Assembly: GCA_964517065.1 (NCBI GenBank)
Contig: CAZFBK010000006.1
Span: 1-51,170 of the forward strand
Length of the DNA stretch: 51,170 nt
Source of the DNA: CAYYYA01 sp964517065
Lineage (GTDB): Bacteria; Patescibacteriota; Patescibacteriia; UBA1558; 2-01-FULL-52-15
Direction of reading: 5' to 3'
In this document: piece after piece, positions 30,939 through 40,574 of the stretch
How the letters are laid out: each line of letters begins with the position of its first letter
Position numbering within the stretch: the stretch's first letter is position 1
Program-made: the position numbers and the translations under genes
Notes under the pieces: model-generated
Databases searched by the model: none
Told to the model about the DNA's origin: nothing
What the model saw: only the letters and a program-made list of their open reading frames with translations

Positions 30939-33900
30939 ATGCCAACTCCATCAACAACTCGCACAACGCTCCTAGCCAATGAGCCGGTGCAAAAAGTCAT
31001 CGAATTCGACGCTATCCGTCTGCGCCTCGCCTCTCCGACTGATATCCATGGCTGGTCCAGCGGTGAAGTCCTGACTCCGGAGACTATCAACTATCGTACC
31101 CAGAAGCCAGAGCTCGACGGTCTCTTCTGTGAGAAGATTTTCGGGCCATCGAAAGACTGGGAATGTTATTGTGGTAAATACAAACGTATCCGCTACAAAG
31201 GCATCGTCTGTGATAAGTGCGGAGTGGAAGTCACCCGCGCAGTCGTCCGCCGTGAACGCATGGGTCATATTGATCTGGCTACACCTGTCTCCCATATCTG
31301 GTTCTTGCGCGGTGTCCCATCCAAGATCGGCCTGGTACTCGATATGTCTGTTCAAGATCTAGAAAAGGTCATGTACTTCGCTAACTTTATCATCATCAAT
31401 GTCGATGAAGCAGCTCGCTTAGAAACCTTGGAGCAGATCAAGAACGAATTAAAATCCAAACGTAAGCAGATTGATAACGAGCACGAACAACGAGCTGCTG
31501 AAGTCAATAAAAAGAAAAACCAACTTCTCGCCGAAGGTAAAGACGCCCAAAGTGTCGCTGCTACGATTGATGAAATGCTGCAGAAGCTTAACGACCAGAA
31601 GCTAGAAAAAATTGCTAACTTAGATGAAGCAGCCGAGACCGCCAAGAAAGAATTACGTGAACTGCGTTTGAGAGAAATTATTTCTGAAAACAAGTATCAA
31701 GACTTGTCATTGAAATACGGTCACGTCTTCGAAGCTAGTATCGGTGCTGAAGCTATCAAATATTTACTCACACGCATCGACCTCAAAGCTCTAGGCAAAG
31801 AATTAGACGGCCAAGTCGATACCTGTCCTCCGCAACAAAAGAAAAAAATGGTTCGACGTTCACGTCTGGTCAAATCTCTCTTCGCCAATGGCCTACGACC
31901 AGAATGGATGATCCTCGATGTCATCCCGGTCATCCCACCAGATCTGCGTCCGATGGTTCAGCTTGATGGTGGTCGTTTCGCTACTTCTGATTTGAATGAT
32001 CTCTATCGCCGTGTCATCAACCGTAATAATCGTTTGAAACGTTTGAAAGAACTCAACGCTCCGGAAGTCATCCAACGCAACGAAAAACGTATGTTGCAGG
32101 AAGCGGTTGATGCTTTGATCGATAATAACGCCCGTCATGGCAAGACCGTCACTGCTTCTACTGGGCAGAAGAGAATGTTGAAGAGTATCGCCGACATGCT
32201 GAAAGGTAAGCAGGGACGATTCCGCCAAAACTTACTGGGTAAACGTGTCGACTACTCCGGACGTTCTGTCATCGTTGCCGGTCCTCATCTGAAAATGGGC
32301 CAATGCGGTCTGCCGAAGAAAATGGCTTTGGAAATTTATCGCCCCTTTGTCATCGGCCAATTGATCTCCAAAGAAATCGTCCATAACGTCCGCAGCGCCA
32401 ACCGCTACATTGATGAAGGTCATGAAGAGATCTGGGATATTCTAGAAAACATTACCAAGAACTCTCACGTACTTCTGAACCGCGCCCCAACCCTCCATCG
32501 TCTCGGTATCCAAGCCTTCCAACCAATCCTGATCGAAGGTAAAGCTATCCAAGTCCACCCACTCGTTTGTAGCGCTTTCAACGCTGACTTCGACGGTGAC
32601 CAAATGGCTGTCCATTTGCCTTTGACCGAAGCTGCCAAGAAAGAAGCAGCCGAGCTCATGCTGTCTTCCAAGAACTTGCTGAAACCGGCAACCGGCGAAC
32701 CAATCGCTTCACCAAGCCAAGATATTGTCTGGGGCAGTTTCTATCTGACCTACGTAGAAGAAGGTGCCAAGCCAACCAAGGCTTTCGCTGATAGCAATGA
32801 AGCTGAAATGGCCTACGCCCTAAACAAGATCAAGCTGCAAGAGCCTATTCGCGTGCGCTTCAATGGCGAGACTATCACTACCAGTGTCGGTCGTTTGATT
32901 TTCAATCAGATCTTACCAAAGAAGATCGGCTTCTTGAACCACAACCTCAATCAAAAACAGTTGAAGAAAATTGTTGCCGATGCACTACGCCAACTGCCAA
33001 ATGAAACAGTCGTGGAATTACTCGACAGCATCAAAAACATCGCCTTCAAATACATGACGATCTCCGGACAGTCCTGGGGTATGGGCGACATCCCTGAGCT
33101 AAAAGAAAAAGGCGCTATCATCAAAGAAGGTGAAGTACTGGTAGAACAAATCCAACAACAATTTAATGACGGTTTGTTGACAGAAAAAGAACGCTATATC
33201 AAAGTCATCGAAACTTGGACCTCAATAAAGAACAAGATCACAGACATCAGTAAGACTGCCTTTGACTCCAAGAACTCTGTCTATAGTATTATTGAATCAG
33301 GCGCTCGCGGTACCTGGGCTCAGATGATTCAGATCATGGGTATGAAAGGTCTGGTGATCAACCCAGCCGGAGATATTATCGAATTGCCTGTAAAGGCTAA
33401 CTTCCAACAGGGCTTGGACGTACTGGAATACTTCATCTCCACCCACGGTACGCGTAAAGGTCTGTCCGATACCGCTCTGCGTACTGCTAACGCTGGTTAC
33501 CTGACTCGTAAGCTCGTTGATGTGGCACAGAGCCTCGTTATCAGCGAAAAAGATTGTAAAGATACTGAAGGCTTCCTGCTGACGAAAGTTGAAACAGAAG
33601 AAATGAATGAAACTCTCGCAGCTCGTTTGGTTGGCCGTTTCTTAGCTGGTGATCTGATGAGTGCAGATGGCAAAGTAATCATGAAGCGCGGCGACATCGT
33701 CACCAATGATGACATCAAGAAAATAACTGCCGGTGATCCAACTGAGGCTCTAATCCGCTCAGTACTAACCTGTAAATCAGTCCGCGGTATGTGTCAGGCC
33801 TGCTACGGCTACGAGCTGGGTCATAATGAAATTGCTGAAATGGGAACTGCAGTCGGTATCATCGCTGCTCAGAGTATCGGTGAACCTGGTACACAGCTGA

Positions 33901-34817
33901 CGATGAGAACCTTCCATACCGGAGGTGTGGCCGGCGGAGATATTACCCAAGGTTTACCTCGTGTCGAAGAATTATTCGAAGCGCGCGTACCGAAGAAAAA
34001 ATCTATCATCTCACCGGTCGAGGGACAAGTGATGATCACCAATGAGAATCTCGGTACCAACAAGAATCGTCTGGTGAAGATCAAGCAACTGACGGCAGCT
34101 ACCAATACCTTTGATATTCGTGTCGATGATACGATGAAGGTCAAAGATGGTGAAGAAGTCACCAAAGGTCAGATGCTCTTCGTCCGTGAGAATGAAGAAT
34201 TCACCGCTACTATCAATGGACAGGTCACTCTGACCAAGAAAGAGCTGAAGGTTGTAGGACGTAAAGACGAAACGCTGGAAATCCTCATCCCTGCAGGCTA
34301 TACCCTCTGGGTCAAGAATAATGATCTGGTACAGTCCGGTCAACCATTAACTGAAGGCAGCATCGATCTGCATGAGCTCTACCGTCTGCAAGGTCAGCTG
34401 GCAGTACAGAAATATATCATCAAAGAAATTCAATACATCTACTCTTCACAGGGTCAGAAATTGAATGACAAACATATTGAATTAATCGCCCGTCAGATGT
34501 TCTCCCGTATCTATATCAAAGATGCCGGCGACACTGATCTGCTCCCTGGTGAGATCGTCACCAACACTCAGTTCACCGAGGCCAATCTGGAAGTCAAAGG
34601 TGAGAAAGCAACCGGCGAATACCTCTTACTCGGTATTACCAAAGCTTCTCTGGCTTCTGATTCCTTCTTGTCAGCCGCTTCCTTCCAAGAGACCACTCGT
34701 GTCTTGGTCGACGCTGCTATCACTGGTAAGAAAGATAGCCTCCGAGGATTGAAAGAAAACGTCATCATCGGTAGATTGATCCCTGCCGGTACTGGCTTCA
34801 AAGGAAATAAGAAATAA
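30939..34817 (+). CDS. rpoC: RNA polymerase beta' subunit
   Basis: 1292 residues. Zinc ribbon CYCG...CDKCG near residue 70, a charged coiled-coil insert at about 165-250 (KSKRKQIDNEHEQRAAEV...), clamp and lid segments GRFRQNLLGKRVDYSGRSVI, the magnesium-binding NADFDGD at about 547-553, bridge-helix region IMGMKGLVINPAGDII, the second zinc site CKSVRGMCQACYG, and GTQLTMRTFHTGG of the trigger loop. The C-terminus ends GRLIPAGTGFKGNKK as expected. It is co-transcribed with rpoB and followed by a terminator. Confidence 0.98.
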   Translation: MPTPSTTRTTLLANEPVQKVIEFDAIRLRLASPTDIHGWSSGEVLTPETINYRTQKPELDGLFCEKIFGPSKDWECYCGKYKRIRYKGIVCDKCGVEVTRAVVRRERMGHIDLATPVSHIWFLRGVPSKIGLVLDMSVQDLEKVMYFANFIIINVDEAARLETLEQIKNELKSKRKQIDNEHEQRAAEVNKKKNQLLAEGKDAQSVAATIDEMLQKLNDQKLEKIANLDEAAETAKKELRELRLREIISENKYQDLSLKYGHVFEASIGAEAIKYLLTRIDLKALGKELDGQVDTCPPQQKKKMVRRSRLVKSLFANGLRPEWMILDVIPVIPPDLRPMVQLDGGRFATSDLNDLYRRVINRNNRLKRLKELNAPEVIQRNEKRMLQEAVDALIDNNARHGKTVTASTGQKRMLKSIADMLKGKQGRFRQNLLGKRVDYSGRSVIVAGPHLKMGQCGLPKKMALEIYRPFVIGQLISKEIVHNVRSANRYIDEGHEEIWDILENITKNSHVLLNRAPTLHRLGIQAFQPILIEGKAIQVHPLVCSAFNADFDGDQMAVHLPLTEAAKKEAAELMLSSKNLLKPATGEPIASPSQDIVWGSFYLTYVEEGAKPTKAFADSNEAEMAYALNKIKLQEPIRVRFNGETITTSVGRLIFNQILPKKIGFLNHNLNQKQLKKIVADALRQLPNETVVELLDSIKNIAFKYMTISGQSWGMGDIPELKEKGAIIKEGEVLVEQIQQQFNDGLLTEKERYIKVIETWTSIKNKITDISKTAFDSKNSVYSIIESGARGTWAQMIQIMGMKGLVINPAGDIIELPVKANFQQGLDVLEYFISTHGTRKGLSDTALRTANAGYLTRKLVDVAQSLVISEKDCKDTEGFLLTKVETEEMNETLAARLVGRFLAGDLMSADGKVIMKRGDIVTNDDIKKITAGDPTEALIRSVLTCKSVRGMCQACYGYELGHNEIAEMGTAVGIIAAQSIGEPGTQLTMRTFHTGGVAGGDITQGLPRVEELFEARVPKKKSIISPVEGQVMITNENLGTNKNRLVKIKQLTAATNTFDIRVDDTMKVKDGEEVTKGQMLFVRENEEFTATINGQVTLTKKELKVVGRKDETLEILIPAGYTLWVKNNDLVQSGQPLTEGSIDLHELYRLQGQLAVQKYIIKEIQYIYSSQGQKLNDKHIELIARQMFSRIYIKDAGDTDLLPGEIVTNTQFTEANLEVKGEKATGEYLLLGITKASLASDSFLSAASFQETTRVLVDAAITGKKDSLRGLKENVIIGRLIPAGTGFKGNKK

Positions 34818-34832
34818 ACAACACTATCGATT

Positions 34833-34869
34833 ACAAAAAACTACTCTTCATCTGAAGGGTAGTTTTTTG
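34833..34869 (+). terminator. Terminator after rpoC
   Basis: AAAAACTAC.CTTCA pairs with TGAAG.GTAGTTTTTT, 18 bases after the stop. Confidence 0.85.
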
Positions 34870-34935
34870 ATATTGAATAGAATAATAGATCAACTGAATA
34901 ATTGCCTATCTCCGCGGCCTATTCGATGAATCAAT

Positions 34936-35589
34936 TTATCTATTACTCAATTGTTTTTTAGATTTTACCTTCTTCTGCGGACGCACCTGCCAATAGACAA
35001 TAGCACTGAGGATGGCCGCGAAGAAACACCAGACTGAGACAAAGTTGGCAATGAAAAACCACGCCGAGACAAAAAGTGCCGCTATCATCACCAAGCCAAA
35101 GATATTGATCACCTTATGACTGGAGACCAGACAGCTACCGCAAGCAGCAGCGACATACAAAGCTAACGTTAATCGTTGGTACAAGTGTGGCGAGTGGTAA
35201 GCAATACAGGAATTAATAACTTCAGAGGTAATACCTTTGGTAGAGATAAAATATAAGATATATAAACTAACTACTAATCCGAGTCCTAAAAGTAGAGCTA
35301 AGAGTTTCTTTCGCTTAGGATCTTTCTCTATCAAAAGGACTGCAAACGGTACATAAGCCGGCCAGAGAATGTGAGAGAAAAAAGAGTAAGCAAAGGTGGC
35401 TATGGTATGAATCATCGGGTAGCCGAAGGTCAGCCAGACTATACCTTCGATACCTTGTTGGATACCGAAAAGTAGTGGGATACTAGCAAAGGGAATGGCT
35501 GAATGTTGTTTGGTTTCTTTCAATGTCACAGCACCGACAGCACTGAGCGCACCGGCAGCAGCGAAGCTTGCAGTAGCAGAAAAACACAT
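34936..35589 (-). CDS. DUF6629-like integral membrane protein
   Basis: 217 residues with about seven membrane helices. The start MCFSATASFAAAGALSAVGAVTL and IPFASIPLLFGIQQGIEGIVWL are the hallmark of the DUF6629 family, whose function is not known. A basic tail (RPQKKVKSKKQLSNR) should be cytoplasmic. It is transcribed alone and convergent with rpoC. No ribosome binding site is obvious. Confidence 0.8.
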   Translation of the reverse strand: MCFSATASFAAAGALSAVGAVTLKETKQHSAIPFASIPLLFGIQQGIEGIVWLTFGYPMIHTIATFAYSFFSHILWPAYVPFAVLLIEKDPKRKKLLALLLGLGLVVSLYILYFISTKGITSEVINSCIAYHSPHLYQRLTLALYVAAACGSCLVSSHKVINIFGLVMIAALFVSAWFFIANFVSVWCFFAAILSAIVYWQVRPQKKVKSKKQLSNR

Positions 35590-35664
35590 AATTTATTTTT
35601 ATTTTAGCATCAGATATTGAGATAAGTATATATCTTCTCACTGCACATAGCCAGCACACCTATT

Positions 35665-35696
35665 ACCCCTCCTTACCAAGGGGGGCGCGGGGAGGT
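35665..35696. repeat. CCCCTCC-type palindromic repeat, intergenic copy
   Basis: ACCCCTCCTTACCAAGGGGG followed by CGCGGGGAGGT. It shares its core with the copies in truB and after recA. Confidence 0.6.
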
Positions 35697-35752
35697 CATA
35701 GTCACAGATTACTTCGACCATGTAAGGCTGGTCTAGCAATGACAAGCAACGG

Positions 35753-35781
35753 TTGAAAAACCCCTTATTTTAAGCTATAAT
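35753..35781 (+). promoter_or_regulatory. Strong promoter of the gene at 35792
   Basis: TTGAAA (35753-35758), 17 bases, consensus TATAAT (35776-35781). The start would be near 35788, about four bases before ATG 35792. The -10 overlaps an earlier in-frame ATG, which rules that start out. Confidence 0.75.
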
Positions 35782-35791
35782 GCCCTCAATT

Positions 35792-36466
35792 ATGACAGCA
35801 GAACAACCTTGGTCAAACCCCAGCGAAAGTGAGCTTCTGGAGCTGGTCAAAGAACACCAACCTATTCTCTATCAACCCAATCACGATAAACATGAGCCAA
35901 AGTTTATGTACTATCGGACCAACGTTGAAGACGAGACGCTCCACATCACCTACTATACGGTCTGGGATAATGAACGTCATCCCCGCTATCTCTTTCATGT
36001 GATCTACGCTTTTTTGTTTCGCAAATTTTATTACGGTTCGATTAAGGATATCGAGTATATTCAGGTCGATGTGAATTTGAAGACCAAAGAGGTAACGGAT
36101 ATCCGCTACGAACAAACCTATAATCCGAATTACAACATCACTTTCCCCTTTCACGTCCGCAACCATTTGAAAAAAGTCCCGAGTCCCAGCACCAATGAAA
36201 ATACTTTCATCCGATTTTTTGGCCAACGCAATAATTTCCACGGACTGATCAAACCGCAGTTCACTGGCAAGCGTGTGCATATGATGGTCAGCAGTTGGAA
36301 TCATATTTATAATGTCTATATGGAAGATATCGGTAAACAGGTGAAAAATCTTGGTGATCAGTTCAACACCTTTTCTTCACTAATGCTCAAAAAATATGAT
36401 TCTCCTGATGTCAAGAAATACAAAGCAAGTCGTCGCAGCAAAAGCGAAACAGAAAATTTTAAATAG
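35792..36466 (+). CDS. Unknown soluble protein of 224 residues
   Basis: I start at ATG 35792 because the in-frame ATG at 35780 lies inside the -10 box. The protein has no signal peptide or membrane span. Visible features are an acidic N-terminus, HITYYTVWDNERHPRYLF, RKFYYGSIKDIEYIQVDVNL, VTDIRYEQTYNPNYN, MMVSSWNHIYNVYM, and a basic C-terminal tail (KKYKASRRSKSETENFK). The His/Asp/Tyr-rich strands could bind metal or ligand, but I recognise no family. It has a near-consensus promoter, so it may be well expressed. Confidence 0.7.
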   Translation: MTAEQPWSNPSESELLELVKEHQPILYQPNHDKHEPKFMYYRTNVEDETLHITYYTVWDNERHPRYLFHVIYAFLFRKFYYGSIKDIEYIQVDVNLKTKEVTDIRYEQTYNPNYNITFPFHVRNHLKKVPSPSTNENTFIRFFGQRNNFHGLIKPQFTGKRVHMMVSSWNHIYNVYMEDIGKQVKNLGDQFNTFSSLMLKKYDSPDVKKYKASRRSKSETENFK

Positions 36467-36505
36467 TTTGATGCAAACTACTCGTTAGGTCGAGCGAGTA
36501 TAGAA

Positions 36506-36588
36506 TATAATTTACAACTTCCCGCCTCGACTCAAGAAGTACATTGAGGCGAGGCTGGTCAACTTACAACTTTTATCTCTCATCTATT
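36506..36588 (+). promoter_or_regulatory. Aquaporin promoter and leader hairpin
   Basis: A consensus TATAAT at 36506-36511 is followed by a leader with GCCTCGACTCAA (36524-36535) pairing to TTGAGGCGAGGC (36544-36555) with one mismatch. No T-run follows. Confidence 0.45.
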
Positions 36589-37182
36589 ATGAAACAATAC
36601 CTCGCCGAATTCCTCGGCGCCCTTGTGCTCACCTTAGTAGTCCTCGCTACCTCTATGAATGGCTTTGCTCTTGCTACTCCACTAGCAGCAGCTTTGACGC
36701 TAGCTCTTTGTGTCTATACCCTCGGACCAATATCCGGTTGCCATATCAATCCCGCTATCACCCTCGGACTCTGGTCTATCGGCAAGATTAAATCCTGGAA
36801 AGTATTAAATTATATTGTCGCTCAAGTACTCGGAGCCGGAGCAGCGTTGTTGATCTTCAAAAGTCTCGGTGTCACCATGCCAAGCCTGATCTCTGCCGAC
36901 ACCTGGATGGTCGGTTGGGCTGAGCTTATCGGCGCTTTCTTCTTCGGACTCGGAGTAGCAGCCGTGGTCAGTCACAAAGTTCCGACTGATTTCAGTGGAG
37001 TAGTCGTCGGCGGTTCGCTTCTGCTCGGTATCGCGCTGGCTGCTACCGTCTCTCTCGGCGTGTTGAACCCAGCCGTCGCCTTAGGCTTGAATCTGCTGTC
37101 ATTTGCCTATATTCTTGGACCTATTATTGGTTCAATTCTCGGCATGCAAGCTTATCGCTGGCTCGGTGGACACCAACAGTAA
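36589..37182 (+). CDS. Aquaporin (MIP family)
   Basis: I start at ATG 36589 (MKQYLAEFLGALVL), the family's usual first helix. The frame is open 15 codons earlier but passes through a leader hairpin. The 197 residues have six membrane helices and both half-helix motifs: GCHINPAITLGLW (about residues 45-57) and VLNPAVALGLN (about 160-170). The Arg that normally follows the second NPA and narrows the pore is Val here. Both motifs are intact otherwise. Transport of water or small neutral solutes is likely. Confidence 0.9.
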   Translation: MKQYLAEFLGALVLTLVVLATSMNGFALATPLAAALTLALCVYTLGPISGCHINPAITLGLWSIGKIKSWKVLNYIVAQVLGAGAALLIFKSLGVTMPSLISADTWMVGWAELIGAFFFGLGVAAVVSHKVPTDFSGVVVGGSLLLGIALAATVSLGVLNPAVALGLNLLSFAYILGPIIGSILGMQAYRWLGGHQQ

Positions 37183-37245
37183 ATAAGCTCTAAGTTCGAA
37201 ATCCTAAGTTCGAAACAAATCAAAAACTTCAAGGTTAAAACTCTA

Positions 37246-37285
37246 AAAACACAAGCTTTTATGCTTCTCTAAGGCTTGTGTTTTG
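37246..37285 (+). terminator. Terminator after the aquaporin gene
   Basis: AAAACACAAGC (37246-37256) pairs with GCTTGTGTTTT (37274-37284). It is flanked on both sides by CTAAGTTCGAAA-like low-complexity words in opposite orientations (37185-37335). Confidence 0.7.
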
Positions 37286-37387
37286 AATTTGGGGCTTTGA
37301 ATTTTGAACTTGTTTAGAATTTCGAGCTTAGAATTTAGTGTTTTTTACACCATCAACCATCTGACGTTTTTCCAACCAAAATAGACC

Positions 37388-37415
37388 TTACAAAACAGTT
37401 AATTTATGCTAAAAT
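37388..37415 (+). promoter_or_regulatory. Promoter of ftsK (leaderless)
   Basis: TTACAA (37388-37393), 16 bases ending in TGC, TAAAAT (37410-37415). ATG begins at 37423, seven bases after the -10, so transcription should start at or next to the start codon. Confidence 0.65.
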
Positions 37416-37422
37416 AACCTCC

Positions 37423-39714
37423 ATGATTGGCCGAAGAAAACGTAAATATACCCGCAGACAGGTGGCCACCGAACAGCCCGCGATTAACCACTGGGAGCTA
37501 GGTCCCGAAACCAAGCGAGCCATTAGTATTGTGGCTCTTTTTACCGTGGCACTCCTTGGCCTGATCTCGCTTTTCGATGGTGCTGGTACGCTGGGTCAAT
37601 ATTTCAAATCCGGCTTAGGACAATTCTTTGGTTGGATTGATTGGATTTTTTTGATACTCCTCCTCGGTGTAGGCTTCGCACTACTCTTCGCCAATCGCTG
37701 GCAGGTAAAAAAAGTTTATTATCTCGGTATCAGTTTAGGGTTCGTCGCCCTCAGCGGACTGCTAGATTTCTTCGTCAGCGACGCAACTTTGACTGATATT
37801 CGTACAGCAGAAAATGGTGCGGGTATTTTCGGCTACCTCATCGGTCATACTGCTATCCGTTACACCGGGTTTTGGGGAGGACTATTAATTCTCTTAGCTT
37901 TGTTTATTATCTCAATTATTATCATCTTTAGCAGTTCATTACGGGTCATGGGTAGCTGGTTTAGCAGTTTGTTCCAGGGTTCGAACTCTGACTATGATGA
38001 GCCAATTATAGAGGAACACGCCAGACCGTCGAACGCCATACTAAATCTTGATAATGACGAGCAGGAAGTGGAAGAAGAAACTACCAGCGAAGAGCCAGTA
38101 AGTAAGCAGAAAAATAACGAGGAAGAACCAGCTCGTCCAGTGCAGAAGCCAATGAAGCGTATCGACATCCCACTTGATCTCTTGAGCGCCGCTACCAGCA
38201 AACCAACGAGCGGAGATATTAAGGCTAACAGTTTAAAAATTCAAAAGACTTTAGAAACCTTTGGTATCGAGGTCAGTATGGGAGACGTCAATGTCGGCCC
38301 TACGGTGACACAGTTTACCCTCAAACCTGCTGAAGGGGTAAAACTGTCACAAATTACCACCTTACAAAATGATATTGCACTGGCTCTAGCCGCACACCCA
38401 ATCCGTATTGAAGCGCCTATTCCTGGTAAATCCTTAATTGGTATTGAAGTACCCAATCAAACTGTCTCCATTGTTCGCCTACGAGAAATCCTTAGTAGCG
38501 AACCGTATCATACTCGCAAGAGCAACCTGATGGTAGCGTTGGGCAAAGATGTCACCGGAGCCGCCAATCTAGCTGACCTCGGTAAAATGCCTCATCTCTT
38601 GATCGCCGGTGCTACCGGTAGTGGTAAGTCTGTGGCAATCAACTGTATAATCGCCAGTCTACTCTGGCAAAATTCTCCCACTGATTTGAAATTGATCATG
38701 GTCGATCCCAAACGCGTCGAGCTCTCTATGTACAACGACATTCCTCATCTGATGACACCGGTTATTACCGATGCCAAAGCAACCATTAACGCGCTCCGTT
38801 GGGTCGTCAATGAAATGGACGAACGTTACAAATTATTAGCCTCAGCCGGCAAACGCAATATTGATAGTTATAACAGTAGCGTTCTGGTTAATCGTTTGCC
38901 TTATATAGTTGTCGTAATTGATGAATTAGCCGACCTAATGGCAGTGGCTGCCAAAGAAGTTGAAGCTGCCATCATCCGCTTGGCTCAAATGGCTCGCGCA
39001 GTGGGCATTCACTTAATCCTCGCTACTCAAAGACCATCGGTTAATGTTATCACTGGTCTGATCAAAGCCAACATCACCTCGCGCATCGCCTTCTCCGTAG
39101 CCTCGCAGATGGATTCTCGAACTATCCTTGATACGTCAGGTGCAGAAAAATTACTGGGTAATGGCGATATGTTGTTTACCAGTGCCTCATTATCCAAACC
39201 AATGCGTATTCAAGGTGCGTATATTTCTGAGAAAGAAGTCTCGGCTATCGTCGACTTCCTGAAACAAAGTGGTGAGCCAGAATACGATCACAGTATCACT
39301 GAAAGTCAGAATAAAGGTAACTCGGCTACCGGTGGTGCTGTCGACGGTGACGAAGAAGACCTGCGCCGCGCAGCTGAGATCGTCATCAAAGCCGGCAAAG
39401 CCTCTGCCACTATGCTCCAAAGCCGTATGCGCATCGGCTATGCCAAGGCTGACCGCTTGATCATGCAATTAGAAGATATGAGTGTTATCAGCTCGGCTAA
39501 TGGCTCCAAAGCCCGAGAAATACTGATCACTGAAGACCAGATTGACGGTGCTTTTGGCTATAATCAGGCCATAAATAACCCTAAACCAAGTAATGTCATC
39601 CCCACCGCTATCCCTCCAAGCATGGACAATGAGGATGAGGATGCTACACTAGGTTTAGAGCCAGAAGAAGACGAGGCGGCTGAGTCTGATGACTCGGAAG
39701 AAGAACGGTTTTAG
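37423..39714 (+). CDS. ftsK: DNA translocase FtsK
   Basis: 763 residues. A basic N-terminus is followed by about four membrane helices (about 35-190), an acidic linker (EEETTSEEPVSKQKNNEEEP), the alpha domain, and the RecA-like motor with Walker A GATGSGKSV (about 395), Walker B YIVVVIDELADLM and RPSVNVITGLIKANITSRIAF. The gamma winged helix follows (ILKSRMRIGYAKADRLIMQLED-like segment), and an acidic tail (EDEDATLGLEPEEDEAAESDD) ends the protein. It pumps DNA at the division septum. It probably has a leaderless mRNA. Confidence 0.95.
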   Translation: MIGRRKRKYTRRQVATEQPAINHWELGPETKRAISIVALFTVALLGLISLFDGAGTLGQYFKSGLGQFFGWIDWIFLILLLGVGFALLFANRWQVKKVYYLGISLGFVALSGLLDFFVSDATLTDIRTAENGAGIFGYLIGHTAIRYTGFWGGLLILLALFIISIIIIFSSSLRVMGSWFSSLFQGSNSDYDEPIIEEHARPSNAILNLDNDEQEVEEETTSEEPVSKQKNNEEEPARPVQKPMKRIDIPLDLLSAATSKPTSGDIKANSLKIQKTLETFGIEVSMGDVNVGPTVTQFTLKPAEGVKLSQITTLQNDIALALAAHPIRIEAPIPGKSLIGIEVPNQTVSIVRLREILSSEPYHTRKSNLMVALGKDVTGAANLADLGKMPHLLIAGATGSGKSVAINCIIASLLWQNSPTDLKLIMVDPKRVELSMYNDIPHLMTPVITDAKATINALRWVVNEMDERYKLLASAGKRNIDSYNSSVLVNRLPYIVVVIDELADLMAVAAKEVEAAIIRLAQMARAVGIHLILATQRPSVNVITGLIKANITSRIAFSVASQMDSRTILDTSGAEKLLGNGDMLFTSASLSKPMRIQGAYISEKEVSAIVDFLKQSGEPEYDHSITESQNKGNSATGGAVDGDEEDLRRAAEIVIKAGKASATMLQSRMRIGYAKADRLIMQLEDMSVISSANGSKAREILITEDQIDGAFGYNQAINNPKPSNVIPTAIPPSMDNEDEDATLGLEPEEDEAAESDDSEEERF

Positions 39715-39834
39715 TACTCCTTCCGCTATCTTTACCAAAACTTTATCGTAGACCTGTAGGCTTATAGGCAGTAGGGACAGCATCAATAATCCTACTCTAT
39801 AACCTACAAGCCTACCAACCTACAGTCCTACACA
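39715..39834. repeat. CCTAC/GTAGG low-complexity gap
   Basis: CTGTAGGCTTATAGG and, 40-60 bases on, CCTACAAGCCTAC form an imperfect inverted repeat. The words continue to the next ATG, and GTAGGGACAG matches the arm of the palindrome at 3661. No terminator or promoter is clear. Confidence 0.5.
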
Positions 39835-40563
39835 ATGCATTCATTCCAACAAAAACCCATTACCTCTCTTCATCTCCTGGCCGAGCGCTTCAAACGCGCA
39901 CGCACTGACCGTAATTTGTCTTTGGAGCAATGCGCAGAAAAGATTAATATCCAAAAAAAATACCTGTTGGCCTTAGAAAGTTCTGACTATGACGCTATCC
40001 CCGGCGATGTCTACGCTCGTACCTGGATCCGACAATACGCTGACCTCTTAGGACTTGATCCATTAGAAAGTGTCAAAGGGTATCAGGAAGAAAAAAATCG
40101 TCAGTCGCGCATCGAAGAATCCAAACCAACCTTAGCAGTACACCAACAGCGTGATTGGCGTTCTCTGATCACTGCCTTTTTTACGCCTCGCATTCTCCGG
40201 TGGTCAGGGCTCGGGCTGGTGGGGTTTCTAATAATTTTTTACGTTGGTCTGTTCGTTTATAAAACTTTTGAACCACCAACGATCGTCTTTGATCAGCCAT
40301 TAACTGACCAAAAAACCCTGGCTACTTCTATCGATATTGGTGGCAAAACCGAGGCCGGTGTCCAAGTCTGGTTCAATGACAAGGATATACTCGTAGATGG
40401 TCAAGGACATTTTTCTCAAGAAATCCCCTTGACAGATGGCTTGAATATTCTAAAAATCCGTGCTAAAAAAAAGCATAGCGCCGAATTCCAGCAGGTGGTA
40501 CAAATAGTACATACTGTGCCAGAACCGACGGCTATTGCTACTTCAACAGGGGCTTATAATTAA
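39835..40563 (+). CDS. RodZ-like protein: HTH, one membrane helix, extracytoplasmic domain
   Basis: 242 residues. The N-terminal HTH_25-type domain (LLAERFKRARTDRNLSLEQCAEKINIQKKYL and YARTWIRQYADLLGLDP, about 14-80) matches RodZ. A basic stretch and one helix follow (about 120-140). The outer part has a beta-sandwich pattern (IDIGGKTEAGVQVWFNDKDILVDGQGHFS) like Ig-like or glucodextranase B domains. RodZ proteins link MreB to the wall machine. mreB is not here. The stop is 11 bases before recA, so the two may be co-transcribed. Confidence 0.8.
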   Translation: MHSFQQKPITSLHLLAERFKRARTDRNLSLEQCAEKINIQKKYLLALESSDYDAIPGDVYARTWIRQYADLLGLDPLESVKGYQEEKNRQSRIEESKPTLAVHQQRDWRSLITAFFTPRILRWSGLGLVGFLIIFYVGLFVYKTFEPPTIVFDQPLTDQKTLATSIDIGGKTEAGVQVWFNDKDILVDGQGHFSQEIPLTDGLNILKIRAKKKHSAEFQQVVQIVHTVPEPTAIATSTGAYN

Positions 40564-40574
40564 AGACTAACGTT

